DNA from: Streptomyces abyssomicinicus
GTDB lineage: Bacteria > Actinomycetota > Actinomycetes > Streptomycetales > Streptomycetaceae
DNA length: 64,000 bases
Direction: 5' to 3'
NCBI RefSeq assembly: GCF_008974245.1
Contig: NZ_BBZI01000005.1
Location: forward strand, 1,812,414 to 1,876,413
This document shows, piece after piece, positions 16,761 through 25,528 of this stretch. A program made the translations under genes and the position numbers. The notes below the pieces were generated by a model, which was given only the letters and a program-made list of their open reading frames with translations, had not been told where the DNA came from and made no database searches. Every line of letters starts with the position of its first letter. Position 1 is the first letter of the stretch.

Positions 16761-17658
16761 TCACACCCTCCGTCAGAACGCGGTCGAGAGCTGCCCGGCC
16801 TGCGGGTCCCCAATGCGGCTTGCCACCGGGAAGACCTCGGTCCCCGTTCTGGCCCATGAGCATGAGGAACAGGCTCTTCAGGGCGGCCAGCCCGCGGGCG
16901 CGGCGGATCGTCCCCTCGTCCGCATGCGCGTACACGTCGAAGAAGCGGGAGACGGCACCGGCGGGAAGGATCACCCAGGCAGCCGCGAGGTCCCAGGCCG
17001 GGTCGCCGGCGAACAGGGCATCGAAGTCGATCACGCCCGAGAGCGTCCCGTCGGAGACGACGACGTTCGCGGGGTGAAGGTCGCCGTGAACCCACAGTGG
17101 CGGGCCCGCCCATTCGGGTGCCGCGACGGCGTCGTCCCAGACGGAGCGGACGGCGTCGGCGAGGTCGGCGGGGATCACGGCGTGGAAGAAGTGGTCGAAG
17201 CCGTCCGTGCACTTCTCGGGGTGGTCGCCGCGGTCGTCGCTGATCGGCGCGTCTTCGGGTGCTTCCACGTGGAGCGCGGTGAGGAAGGCCGCCAGCGCGT
17301 CGGCCGCGTGGTCGCCGAGGCTGGTGGAGGCGTGGTCCAGCGGCTCGCCGGGAACCCACGTCATGACGGTCCAGGGCTTCGGGAAGCGCACGGACGGTTC
17401 ACCGATCCGCACGGGGCTGGGCACCGGGAGCGGCAGGCGCGGGCCCAGGACGGGCAGCCACCGGCACTCCTTGCGCAGAAGGGCCGAGGCACCTTTTTGA
17501 CGGGGCATACGGACAGCCAGATCGTCCCCGAGGCGCCACATCTGGTTGCCCCACCCGCCCGCCACTTCGCGGAGGGCCAGCCCTGCGAGATCCGGATGTT
17601 GCTCCAGCAGCAGGTCACGGACCAGGTCCGCGGTGATCTCGATCTCGAAATCGGTCAT
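16756..17658 (-). CDS. Aminoglycoside/macrolide phosphotransferase-family kinase
   Basis: 300 aa. The APH catalytic loop is intact (LWVHGDLHPANVVV) and is followed by the metal-binding IDFD (GVIDFDALFAGDPAWDLA). The N-terminal lobe (GGWGNQMWRLGDDLAVRMPR) carries the nucleotide-binding strand. ATG 17658 is preferred over the 14-residue extension because MTDFEIEITADLV is the usual N-terminus. Members phosphorylate antibiotics, choline or sugars and many are housekeeping proteins, so resistance should not be assumed. It is isolated and convergent with the degenerate gene. Confidence 0.85.
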   Translation of the reverse strand: MTDFEIEITADLVRDLLLEQHPDLAGLALREVAGGWGNQMWRLGDDLAVRMPRQKGASALLRKECRWLPVLGPRLPLPVPSPVRIGEPSVRFPKPWTVMTWVPGEPLDHASTSLGDHAADALAAFLTALHVEAPEDAPISDDRGDHPEKCTDGFDHFFHAVIPADLADAVRSVWDDAVAAPEWAGPPLWVHGDLHPANVVVSDGTLSGVIDFDALFAGDPAWDLAAAWVILPAGAVSRFFDVYAHADEGTIRRARGLAALKSLFLMLMGQNGDRGLPGGKPHWGPAGRAALDRVLTEGVR

Positions 17659-17892
17659 ACGAGAGCACACTACCGGGGCAGGATTTCCGACTGCTCCCAC
17701 GATCCGCGACCGGCCGGCTGCCTGACCCGGTGGCCGTCGGCCATACCTCGACGACGAGGAACAGCAAGGTGGGGTTGGCCGACACGTCCTGGGACTCCTC
17801 TGAGAACAACCTCCCCGAGGCGAACCGCGGGGCCGCCGGCGAGCGTCTGCCGGTGCCGGCGGCCCTGAGGGTCCCGTGCGGGGGACAGCGGC

Positions 17893-18867
17893 CTACGGGC
17901 GCTGCCTCACCCGGTCGACGATCCCCCAGTCCACCACGTGCGACAGCTGGGTGTACTTCTGCTTCCCGGAAGCCGAGATCCGCTCGTCGCGGAAGCCCAG
18001 GAACGCGTATGACGCCGGGTCGAAGATCAGGTACTTGCCTTCGTGGGACCAGCGCTCGGTGGAGGCGATCCCCACCCCGGTCCGCCCCGCGGAGTCCTTC
18101 ACCCCCGGGATCGTCCTGATGCCGGGCACCAGGGCCAGCGCCTCGTACGCCGCGGGGCGCAGTCCCTCGGGCAGCACCGGGTTCTTCAGGAGCTCGCCGA
18201 GCAGCCAGTAGGCCTCGAACCGTTCGGACGCGTCGAGATCGCCGACCGACCGGTCGTCGGCGCGGGAGCCGAGCGAGATGATGGCCGAGATGAGCTTCTC
18301 CGGGTCCTGGGGCAGCTTCTTCAACTCGCTCCACTTCCGGGGCGGCCACACCCCGCCGCCCTTCCCCTCGGGCTCCTCCCACATCTCGCGGCCCAGTTCC
18401 ATGCTCAAGGAGGGCTGGGAGACGTCCACCGACTCCCACATCTCGTCGGTGTAGGTCTTGACCTCGCCGGTCTCCTGCTCCGTCTCCTGGATGATCCGCT
18501 TCGAGTAGATGAACTGGTCGTCGCGCGGCGCCGCCGGCTCCTTCTCCTGCTCGCGCTCCCACGCCGCCGCCCCGTTCAGCACCGTCGCGGCGGCGTTCTC
18601 CAGCCGCGGGGTGCTCGTGCCCGGTGCGCCGCCCTCGCCTGAGCCGTCCGTGCCGGTCAGCACCGCCGTCCCCGTAACCGCCGTGGCGGCCACCGCGCCC
18701 GCCGCGAGGCGCAGGGCATGGCGGCGACCGGGGTGGCCGGTGCCGGTGCGCCGGTCCGCGTGGGCCATGGCGTTGAGCAGCTGGTGCCGGGCCCGGTCCC
18801 GGGCCGGACCGCTGAACGGAGCCGCGTCCGCGTCCCACTCCCTCAGGAGTTCGAGTTCTTCATTCAT
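17893..18867 (-). CDS. Membrane-anchored anti-sigma-like protein (CU044_5270 type)
   Basis: 324 aa with a short cytoplasmic N-terminus (MNEELELLREWDADAAP), a basic stretch, one hydrophobic segment at ~50-68 and a large extracytoplasmic domain. This layout and N-terminus match actinobacterial CU044_5270-family proteins encoded beside ECF sigma factors. The start overlaps the sigma-factor 3' end by 8 bp, so the two are co-translated. The likely role is holding the sigma factor at the membrane and releasing it on an envelope signal; this is inferred from family and context. Confidence 0.75.
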   Translation of the reverse strand: MNEELELLREWDADAAPFSGPARDRARHQLLNAMAHADRRTGTGHPGRRHALRLAAGAVAATAVTGTAVLTGTDGSGEGGAPGTSTPRLENAAATVLNGAAAWEREQEKEPAAPRDDQFIYSKRIIQETEQETGEVKTYTDEMWESVDVSQPSLSMELGREMWEEPEGKGGGVWPPRKWSELKKLPQDPEKLISAIISLGSRADDRSVGDLDASERFEAYWLLGELLKNPVLPEGLRPAAYEALALVPGIRTIPGVKDSAGRTGVGIASTERWSHEGKYLIFDPASYAFLGFRDERISASGKQKYTQLSHVVDWGIVDRVRQRP

Positions 18868-19492
18868 GGTCGGATACCTCTCGCAGTGCCGTCGGATCGG
18901 ATCCGCCCAATGCTTCGCGCAGCTTGCTGCGAGCCCGATGCAGCCGTGATCTGACCGTGCCCACGGGGATACCGAGGGCCTGGGCCGCCTCCTCGTAGCC
19001 GAGATCCCCCCAGGCCACCAGCAGCAGCACGTCCCGGTGCCGAGCGGGCAGCGCGGCCAGCGCCGCCGCCAGCTCGCGGCGTACGGCCCGCGCCACCACC
19101 CGGTCCGCGGCCCGGTCGGCCAGCGGCTCGTCGTGGTCGACGAGGGCAGGGACCCGGGCCATGGCCTTGAACCGGCGGGCCTCGGCCCGCCGATGCCGGC
19201 CGACCAGGTTGGTCGCTATGCCGAACAGCCAGGGCCGGGCGTCGGCGCCCGCGCCGCGGGCCGGGTCGTAGCGATGCCGCTGCTGGAATGCGGTGGTGAA
19301 GGTCTCCGCCACCAGGTCATCGGCGATCTCGCCGCCGAGGCGGCGGGCCGCGTAGCGGTGCACGGCGTCGGCGTGCCGGTCGAAGAGCGCGGCGAACGCC
19401 TCGGGCTCGTCCCGGGACCGCGCGATCACTGAGGCGTCGCTCTCCGCATCGGCACGCGCGGTGCCGATGCCGACGCCTGGTCCGACGGTCAT
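18860..19492 (-). CDS. ECF RNA polymerase sigma factor
   Basis: 210 aa. Region 2 is visible in FAALFDRHADAVHRYAARRL, then IADDLVAETFTTAFQQRHRY. Region 4 with the helix-turn-helix is in LPARHRDVLLLVAWGDLGYE and VGTVRSRLHRARSKLRE. No C-terminal extension. Its stop overlaps the start of the membrane partner, a standard sigma/anti-sigma pairing. Target promoters cannot be deduced. The first ~15 residues (to the Ala/Asp-rich stretch) could be shortened by choosing a later start. Confidence 0.9.
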   Translation of the reverse strand: MTVGPGVGIGTARADAESDASVIARSRDEPEAFAALFDRHADAVHRYAARRLGGEIADDLVAETFTTAFQQRHRYDPARGAGADARPWLFGIATNLVGRHRRAEARRFKAMARVPALVDHDEPLADRAADRVVARAVRRELAAALAALPARHRDVLLLVAWGDLGYEEAAQALGIPVGTVRSRLHRARSKLREALGGSDPTALREVSDHE

Positions 19493-19844
19493 CGGGGCTC
19501 CTCTCGTCCAAGGGACGATGCTCGAACACTTGGGCTTTCACCTGCTCTTCGCCCATCGCGCCGAAGCGGTTCCCTCAGCCCCTCCCGGCGACCACCCCGC
19601 CCCCGGCGGTTCCTCCACCTCGTCCCCGCCGGGCCGCATCCGCGCCGCCGGCGTGACGGAAGCCGACCAGCCCCACGGCCCTTACGACAGGGACGAATGC
19701 GGCGACACCACGGTCGAGGACGACCTGTCAGGCTTCCTCACGGCCCGGTTCATCGGCCGGCAGATCCTCGCTGTCCGAGAGATCCGCGCCGTGAGCCGGA
19801 GCGAACTGTGGCGGACAGGGCCGCTTTGCAGGACAGCGACGGCG
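19493..19844. other. Intergenic stretch (352 bp), no gene seen
   Basis: Between the sigma-factor start and the 3' end of the AraC-type gene (both on the minus strand) I find no convincing coding frame. It must contain the promoter for the sigma operon near 19493-19600, but no clear -35/-10 can be assigned by eye. Confidence 0.4.
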
Positions 19845-21452
19845 CTACCGGTTCCGCTCGGACTCGCGCTGCTGGTAGTCGCGCGGAGACAGACCGTGGA
19901 AGCGGGAGAAGGCGGCGCTGAACGTGGGCAGGTGGGCATACCCGATCCTGCGCGCGACGGAGCTGGGCGGCGCGCCCCCGGCGAGCAGGTCGCGGGCGAC
20001 GCGCATGCGGGCGGCGTAGCGCCAGCGGCCCAGTGTCATACCCGTCTCGTCACGGAAGGCGCGGTGGATCTCGGCACCGACGGCGACACTGTGCGTCGCG
20101 CCGGGCTCGCCGATACGGCGCAGGCACTCCAGCGCGACGGCACGCGCCCGCGGATCGTTGGGCATCGGCACCGACAGCGCTTGCTGCGTGGCGACCTGTT
20201 CCGCGAACAGGTCGAGGATGTGGCGGGGGTTGTGGCCGTCAGGACGCAGTCCGGAGCGGGCGCTGATCGAGCAGAACATCAAGTAGTCGTCCCACGCGGG
20301 CGAGAACCGCACCTGCAGCGGCGCTGTCAGGTGGAGGTCGCCGGTGCTCGCGTTGCCCAGCGGCAGGGAGACCGAGTTCTCGCGGAGGCCGGTGACGTGC
20401 TCCATCTCCGCGGGGATCCAGGTCGCCATCCCTCGCTCCCGCTCGTAGCGTTTGTCGCCGATGTCCAGGTACCCGCTGCCTCGGTACATCCAGCTGAGGA
20501 CGTGGACGTCGTTGGTGTGCGACGGTGTGCTGGCCGCGCGCAGCATCTCGGGCGCGGCGGGTGTGTCCGTCTGGTGCATCATCCGGATCAGGTCGTCGGT
20601 CTGCCGTGCCGCCGCCGCCCGTTGCGTCAGCCCGCCGGCGCCAGGTCGGGCCGAAAGCTTCCGTCCGAACTCGTGGGGGGTCAGTCCGAACCGTCCCTTG
20701 AAGGCCCGCGTGAGGCCGTTGCGGCTGGCGAAGCCCACTTGGGCGGCCACCCGGTCCACGTCGTAACCGGCGGCGAGGAACTCCACGGCAGCGCCGAGTC
20801 GGCAGAGCAGCCGCCACTGCTCGAACGTGAGCCCGGTGTCGGCGAGGAAGTCACGGCGGAGGGTGCGCGCGCTGGAGAGCACCCGCGCAGCCCACTGCTC
20901 GACCGTGAGGTCGAGCGCGGGGTCGCGCATCAGTTCCTCGGCGACTGCCCTGGCTCCGAGGGCTCGCGGCATCGCCGGCGATGTGGACCCCTCCGAGCTC
21001 GGATTCCACCCGGCCCCGGCGGGCGCCGGCGAGCGCGAGCCAGGACGCCGAAGAAGCTCCTCGATCGCCTCGGGGGAGTATCCGGGGCCGCTGAAGGGAG
21101 TGACCTGCAGGTTGAAGAGCTGGATCAACCAGTCCTGCCAGCCGCTGGGAACGTCGAACCGGGTCAGTTCCGACGGCCCCCAGACGCCGACGCCGGCATG
21201 GGGCCACAGCGGGAAGGCGACGGTGCCCGGCTCGGTGATGACCTCCCGCTCCGCCCAGCCGTCGGCGGGGATCCAGGCGCCTTCGCCGGCCTCGAGGTGC
21301 AGTGCCGGCCCGCCGTCGAGGCGCACCCGCGCCATGCCGGTGCGCACCCAGAGCAGGAGCGGTCGAACGGGCCCGTCCGTTGAACCCCACCGCGCGGTCG
21401 GAATGGGCGGCGGGTCGCCGACGCCTACGGCGAACGAGGAGGGAACCACCAT
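19845..21452 (-). CDS. Double AraC-family regulator (two sensor-HTH units in one chain)
   Basis: 535 aa, about twice the usual AraC length. Residues ~30-105 form a cupin-like strand set (GMARVRLDGGPALHLEAGEG), and ~165-270 is an AraC DNA-binding domain (LTVEQWAARVLSSARTLRRD, then VAAQVGFASRNGLTRAFKGR). A second cupin-like region follows (~310-370, GSGYLDIGDKRYERERG) and then a second AraC domain (~430-530, VARRIGYAHLPTFSAAFSRF). It is divergent from the siderophore operon with an iron box between them, so a ferri-siderophore-responsive activator is likely, as for other AraC regulators of siderophore uptake. ATG 21452 is used; the ribosome-binding site is weak. Confidence 0.88.
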   Translation of the reverse strand: MVVPSSFAVGVGDPPPIPTARWGSTDGPVRPLLLWVRTGMARVRLDGGPALHLEAGEGAWIPADGWAEREVITEPGTVAFPLWPHAGVGVWGPSELTRFDVPSGWQDWLIQLFNLQVTPFSGPGYSPEAIEELLRRPGSRSPAPAGAGWNPSSEGSTSPAMPRALGARAVAEELMRDPALDLTVEQWAARVLSSARTLRRDFLADTGLTFEQWRLLCRLGAAVEFLAAGYDVDRVAAQVGFASRNGLTRAFKGRFGLTPHEFGRKLSARPGAGGLTQRAAAARQTDDLIRMMHQTDTPAAPEMLRAASTPSHTNDVHVLSWMYRGSGYLDIGDKRYERERGMATWIPAEMEHVTGLRENSVSLPLGNASTGDLHLTAPLQVRFSPAWDDYLMFCSISARSGLRPDGHNPRHILDLFAEQVATQQALSVPMPNDPRARAVALECLRRIGEPGATHSVAVGAEIHRAFRDETGMTLGRWRYAARMRVARDLLAGGAPPSSVARRIGYAHLPTFSAAFSRFHGLSPRDYQQRESERNR

Positions 21453-21490
21453 GTCCTAACCCTACGGCAGTCTGCGCACACCAATGAAGG

Positions 21491-21509
21491 TAAGGTTCGC
21501 CTAACTTTA
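21491..21509. promoter_or_regulatory. Iron box (DmdR/IdeR/DtxR-type operator)
   Basis: TAAGGTTCGCCTAACTTTA matches the 19-bp consensus TTAGGTTAGGCTAACCTAA at 14 positions, with the palindromic AGGTT...CTAAC core kept. It lies between the divergent AraC-type gene and the siderophore operon, 72 bp before the first ATG. In Streptomyces, DmdR1 binds such sites with Fe2+ and represses siderophore genes. Confidence 0.8.
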
Positions 21510-21580
21510 GCAGTGCGCGCCCTCCCGATGCCGGTGCGCGACTCCTGCCCTCGAAGCGACCGGAAAGGTCAGTTCTCCGC

Positions 21581-23446
21581 ATGCCCAAAACCTCGCGCCG
21601 ACTCACCGTGCGCCCACCGACTCTGCGTGAGGTCGAGGTGGTCCGGACCGCCGACATCACCCCGGGGATGCGGCGGGTCACGCTGAGCGGCGAACAGTTG
21701 CGTGCGTTCACCGCTGCGGACGGCCTCGTGCGGCCGGCCTTCGACTCCCCGGGCTTCGACGACGACCTCGCGTTCTACTTCCCGTACCCGGGTCAGCGTG
21801 ATCCGGTGCTGCCGGTCCAGGGCGAGGCGAAGTTGATCGTGCCCAAGGATCCGCGACCGCTGTCGAGGGTCTACACCGTCCGCCGGTGGGACCCCGAGGC
21901 CGGCGAGCTGGACGTGGACTTTGTCAGGCACGGGGTGGGCGCGGGAACGACATGGGCCTGTCGAGCCCAGCCGGGTGACCGGATCCACCTCAGCGGCCCG
22001 AGCACGTCCAAAGCGTTCCCGTCCGGCGCCGACTGGTGGCTCGTGGCCGGCGACGACACCGCACTCCCCGCGATCGGCCGCCTGCTCGACGAGCTCCCGC
22101 CCGACGCCCGGGCGCAGGTGTTCATCGAGATCGCCGATGACGCCCACCGCCAGGAGCTGCGCGAGCTGCCCGGGGTCGACGTGACGTGGCTGGTCCGCTC
22201 CGGCGCGACGGCCGGGACCGCGTCGCTGCTCACCGAGACCGTCCGCGGTGCGCAGTGGTGGTCGGGCCAGGCGTTCGCGTGGCTGGCCGGCGAGCACACG
22301 GCCGTACGGGACATCCGCCGGCACCTGGTCGAGGACCGTGGCATGCCCAAGGAGGACATCGACTTCGCCGGCTACTGGCGTCGCTCCGAGGTCGTCGTAC
22401 TGGAGGGCGACGGGGCGGTACCCGACCCGGAGCGGACGGTCACCCCGTTCCAGAAGCTCCACGACCTGACCGAGCTTGTCGCGCCGATCGCGATCCGCAC
22501 CGCCGTCGAGCTGGGCGTTCCCGACCTGGTCTCCCGCGGCGTGACCGGCGTGACCGAGTTGGCCGCCAAGGTCGGCGCCGACGAGCGCGCTCTGGGCAAG
22601 CTGCTGCGTTACCTGCACACCCTGGACGTGGTGACCGAGACGAAGCCGTGTCACTACGCCCTGACGCCGGTCGGCGACGTCCTCACTCTCGAGTTCATCG
22701 CCGACCGGCTCCACCCCGCCGGGGTGGTCGGTCGCGAGATGCTCGGGATCCACGGCCTCACGGAGTCGGTTCGCACCGGCCGGCCCGCCTACGCCTCGGT
22801 CACCGGCCAGACCTTCGACGACGTGCGAGCCGAGCAGGACTACGAGGACCGTCACCTGGAGCGCCTGGCGAAGTTCCAGCCCGCACTGGCCGAACCGATC
22901 GCCACGTCCGACCTGCTCGCCGGAGTCCAGCACCTGGTGATCCACTCCGGAGGCGCCGGCGCCCACGCCCGTGAGTACGTCGCGGCCCACGAAAGCCTGC
23001 GCGTGACGATCTGCGCCCTGCCTGCCCAGGCCGACTGGCTGCGCCGCGACCTGCCCGCCACGATTCCCGACGATCAGCAACGCGCGCGGGTCGGCGTGCT
23101 GGAGCAGTCCGTCTTCGAGCCCTGCCCGGCAGCCGACGCCGTGCTCATCTGCCGTGCCTTCAAGACCCTGCCCGACGCCGACGCCGCTCACGCGCTGCGC
23201 CGGGCAGCCGAGAACCTCGCCCCCGGCGGACGGGTGCTCCTCATCGAGGAGGTCTTCGACACCGACGAGCTCGACGAGCACGACGGCGAGGAGGACCTGA
23301 TCCGCCTGGTCTGCCACGGCTCCGGCCTTCGCACCGCAGCGGAGCTGGACGCCGTCATCGCCCGGGCCGGCCTCACCCGCAGGTCGGCGCGCACCGTCGG
23401 CCTGGGCGTCACCGTCCATGAGCTCCTCCGCTCCACCGCCGCCTGA
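21581..23446 (+). CDS. Siderophore-interacting protein fused to a methyltransferase-like domain
   Basis: 621 aa. Residues 1-~285 are a SIP/ViuB-type ferri-siderophore reductase: an FAD-binding barrel with RVYTVRRWDP, then the NAD(P)-binding half (WWLVAGDDTALPAIGRLL, then AWLAGEHTAVRDIRRHL) ending in GYWR. Residues ~300-621 resemble O-methyltransferases: a winged-helix dimerisation region (IAIRTAVELGVPDLVSRG, then LGKLLRYLHTLDVV) and a Rossmann-like domain. In that domain the SAM loop is degenerate (VIHSGGAGAHA instead of DxGGGxG), although GGRVLLIEEVF is typical. First gene after the iron box. The reductase releases iron from imported siderophore in the cytoplasm; the second domain may bind ligand and not methylate. 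Confidence 0.85.
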   Translation: MPKTSRRLTVRPPTLREVEVVRTADITPGMRRVTLSGEQLRAFTAADGLVRPAFDSPGFDDDLAFYFPYPGQRDPVLPVQGEAKLIVPKDPRPLSRVYTVRRWDPEAGELDVDFVRHGVGAGTTWACRAQPGDRIHLSGPSTSKAFPSGADWWLVAGDDTALPAIGRLLDELPPDARAQVFIEIADDAHRQELRELPGVDVTWLVRSGATAGTASLLTETVRGAQWWSGQAFAWLAGEHTAVRDIRRHLVEDRGMPKEDIDFAGYWRRSEVVVLEGDGAVPDPERTVTPFQKLHDLTELVAPIAIRTAVELGVPDLVSRGVTGVTELAAKVGADERALGKLLRYLHTLDVVTETKPCHYALTPVGDVLTLEFIADRLHPAGVVGREMLGIHGLTESVRTGRPAYASVTGQTFDDVRAEQDYEDRHLERLAKFQPALAEPIATSDLLAGVQHLVIHSGGAGAHAREYVAAHESLRVTICALPAQADWLRRDLPATIPDDQQRARVGVLEQSVFEPCPAADAVLICRAFKTLPDADAAHALRRAAENLAPGGRVLLIEEVFDTDELDEHDGEEDLIRLVCHGSGLRTAAELDAVIARAGLTRRSARTVGLGVTVHELLRSTAA

Positions 23447-23477
23447 ACCCCTCCACCCCGAGAAGAAGAGAACGCCC

Positions 23478-24488
23478 ATGAGCAACACGCCCCTGACGAG
23501 ACGCGGCGCAGCCCTCGCTGCCGCACTGATGAGCGCGTCGCTCGTCCTCACCGCCTGCGGCAGTGACGGCGACGACACCGGCGACAAGGCCACCGAGGCC
23601 CGCGGCGGCAAGGCTGCCGGAACCCACAGCGTGAAGGCCGAGAACGGCACCGTCGAGATTCCCGTCGACCCCCGGCGAATCGTCACGATCGGCAACACGA
23701 ACCTCCCGTTCATCGATCTGGGTGGCAAGCCGGTGGGAGTCACCGAGGCGTCCGAGTCCGACCTCGACGTGCTGCCGGAGGAACAGCGGACCGCGTACGA
23801 GGCAGCCGAGATCGTCGGCAGCGACGGTGGCGAGGTGGACCTCGAGAAGCTCGCCGCCCTCGAACCGGACCTCATCCTGGTCCAGTTCCACTCCAACGAC
23901 TGGGACAAGGTCGGCAAGAAGCTCCAGGCGATCGCCCCGACCGTGTACTGGGGGCTCGACACCGAGTGGAAGGCCTTCGCCGACGCCATCGCGGAGGCCG
24001 GCAACGTCACGGATGCGCTCAGCCGGCAGAAGGCCGAGTTCGACGAGAAGGTCACCAAGATCCAGGAGACCTACGGCAAGGTCATCGACAGCACCTCGTT
24101 CGTCGACGTCTCCCGCGGGGACTGGAGCGATCCCGGAACGTTCTACATCGCGGACATCGGTTGCTCCGAGATCGCCCGGGACGACATCGGCCTGGACCTC
24201 CCCGAGGCGGCCGAGGGCGAGGACCCCCTGGCCTACGAGTCCCTGCCGTTCGAGCAGATCGGTGAGCTGTCCGAGTACGACGTGGTCACCTACCCGGTCG
24301 ACGCCGACGGCCGGCCGACAGAGCCCTTCGTGCCGGTGGTCGAGACCAACACCTGGAAGGCACTCCCCGCCGTGAGCTCCGGTCGAGCGCTGGGAGTCTT
24401 CTGCCCCGGCAACAACTCCTACGGGCCCGTCATCCAGTACCTGGACTCGCTCGGCAGCGCACTGGCGACCCTCCCCGGCAAGCAGTGA
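23478..24488 (+). CDS. Siderophore-binding lipoprotein (ABC importer receptor)
   Basis: 336 aa with a lipoprotein signal: basic start, hydrophobic core and lipobox LTAC, giving a lipidated Cys27. The mature part matches FepB/FhuD-type periplasmic-binding proteins (VDPRRIVTIGN, LAALEPDLILVQ, LQAIAPTVYW). It would sit on the outer face of the membrane and deliver ferri-siderophore to the two FecCD permeases. ATG 23478 has a purine-rich GAGAAGAAGAG upstream. The stop shares GTGA with the first permease gene. Confidence 0.9.
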   Translation: MSNTPLTRRGAALAAALMSASLVLTACGSDGDDTGDKATEARGGKAAGTHSVKAENGTVEIPVDPRRIVTIGNTNLPFIDLGGKPVGVTEASESDLDVLPEEQRTAYEAAEIVGSDGGEVDLEKLAALEPDLILVQFHSNDWDKVGKKLQAIAPTVYWGLDTEWKAFADAIAEAGNVTDALSRQKAEFDEKVTKIQETYGKVIDSTSFVDVSRGDWSDPGTFYIADIGCSEIARDDIGLDLPEAAEGEDPLAYESLPFEQIGELSEYDVVTYPVDADGRPTEPFVPVVETNTWKALPAVSSGRALGVFCPGNNSYGPVIQYLDSLGSALATLPGKQ

Positions 24489-25528
24489 CAGCCCTCGTCC
24501 TGCGGCAGGACGGTCCGGGCACCGAGACGGTGCCCGGACCGCCTCGCCGTCTGCTCGGCCTGGTCGTCGCGCTGGTGGTACTGGTGGTCCTGCTGGTGCT
24601 GAGCGTCATGATCGGTTCGACGGCGATCGGACCGTCGGTGGTGTGGGACGCGCTGTTCCACTCCTCGGCCGGCATCGACCAGTTCGCGATCCGCGACTTC
24701 CGGCTGCCGCGCACGGTCGTGGGTCTGGTCGTCGGTGTCGCCCTCGGTCTGTCGGGCGCGTTGATCCAGGCGCTCACCCGCAATCCGTTGGCCGATCCGG
24801 GTGTCCTCGGCGTCCATGCCGGTGCGTCCTTCGCGGTGACGGTCGCCGTGGGTCTGCTCGGCGTCCGTGACGCCCAGGGCTACATGTGGTTCGCGTTCGC
24901 GGGGGCACTGGTCGTCACGCTCCTGGTGCTCGCCTTCGGGTCGACACGGCAGGGCTCCTCGCCGGTGGTCATGGTGCTCGCCGGGGTCTGCGTCGGCGCC
25001 GTCCTCGGCGGTGCCAGGGAGGCGCTCCAGCTGACCGACCCGGACGCCTTCGACGCGATGCGGAACTGGAACGCCGGGTCGATCGCGGGTCGTCCGCTCG
25101 AGGTCGTGTGGCCGATCCTGCCGTTCCTCGCGGTGGCACTCGTCCTGGCCTTCGCGGTGTCGGGCCCGCTCAACGCTCTGGCTCTGGGCGACGAGCTGGC
25201 GGTCGCCCAAGGGGTCCGCCTGGTACACACCCGTGTTCTCGCGGTGATCGCACTCACGCTCCTTGCCGGTGGCGCCACCGCGATCGCCGGACCCATCGGA
25301 TTCGTCGGACTCATGGTGCCGCACGTGGCCCGCTGGATCGTCGGCCCGCACCAGCGCTGGATCTTCGCCTACAGCGTCCTCCTCGCCCCGAGCCTGCTGC
25401 TGGTGTCCGACATCCTCGGCCGCATCGTGATGCGTCCCGGCGAGATCCCCGTGGGTATCGTCACCGCCTTCGTCGGCGCCCCCGTTCTCGTCGCGCTGGT
25501 GCGGCGGAAGAAGTCGAGCGGACTATGA
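24485..25528 (+). CDS. FecCD-family iron-siderophore permease (first subunit)
   Basis: 347 aa, GTG start overlapping the receptor stop. Multiple hydrophobic helices and the family landmarks are present: LPRTVVGLVVGVALGLSGAL and LTRNPLADPGVLGVHAGA near the N-terminus and GFVGLMVPHVARWIVG near the C-terminus. It is half of the membrane channel with the next gene. The overlap ATGA with that gene supports a 1:1 heterodimer. Confidence 0.92.
   Translation: MTALVLRQDGPGTETVPGPPRRLLGLVVALVVLVVLLVLSVMIGSTAIGPSVVWDALFHSSAGIDQFAIRDFRLPRTVVGLVVGVALGLSGALIQALTRNPLADPGVLGVHAGASFAVTVAVGLLGVRDAQGYMWFAFAGALVVTLLVLAFGSTRQGSSPVVMVLAGVCVGAVLGGAREALQLTDPDAFDAMRNWNAGSIAGRPLEVVWPILPFLAVALVLAFAVSGPLNALALGDELAVAQGVRLVHTRVLAVIALTLLAGGATAIAGPIGFVGLMVPHVARWIVGPHQRWIFAYSVLLAPSLLLVSDILGRIVMRPGEIPVGIVTAFVGAPVLVALVRRKKSSGL

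Noticed and set aside
16756..17658. Antibiotic-resistance call for the APH-family kinase
   Set aside because: The family is broad and includes housekeeping kinases; no cluster or ribosome-methylase context supports a resistance role.
16009..17868. 619-residue plus-strand frame
   Set aside because: Only its first part (to ~16650) is a segment of the degenerate gene; the rest is antisense to the APH-family kinase.
19461..21383. 640-residue plus-strand frame over the AraC-type gene
   Set aside because: It lies antisense to the double AraC gene, whose motifs are unambiguous.
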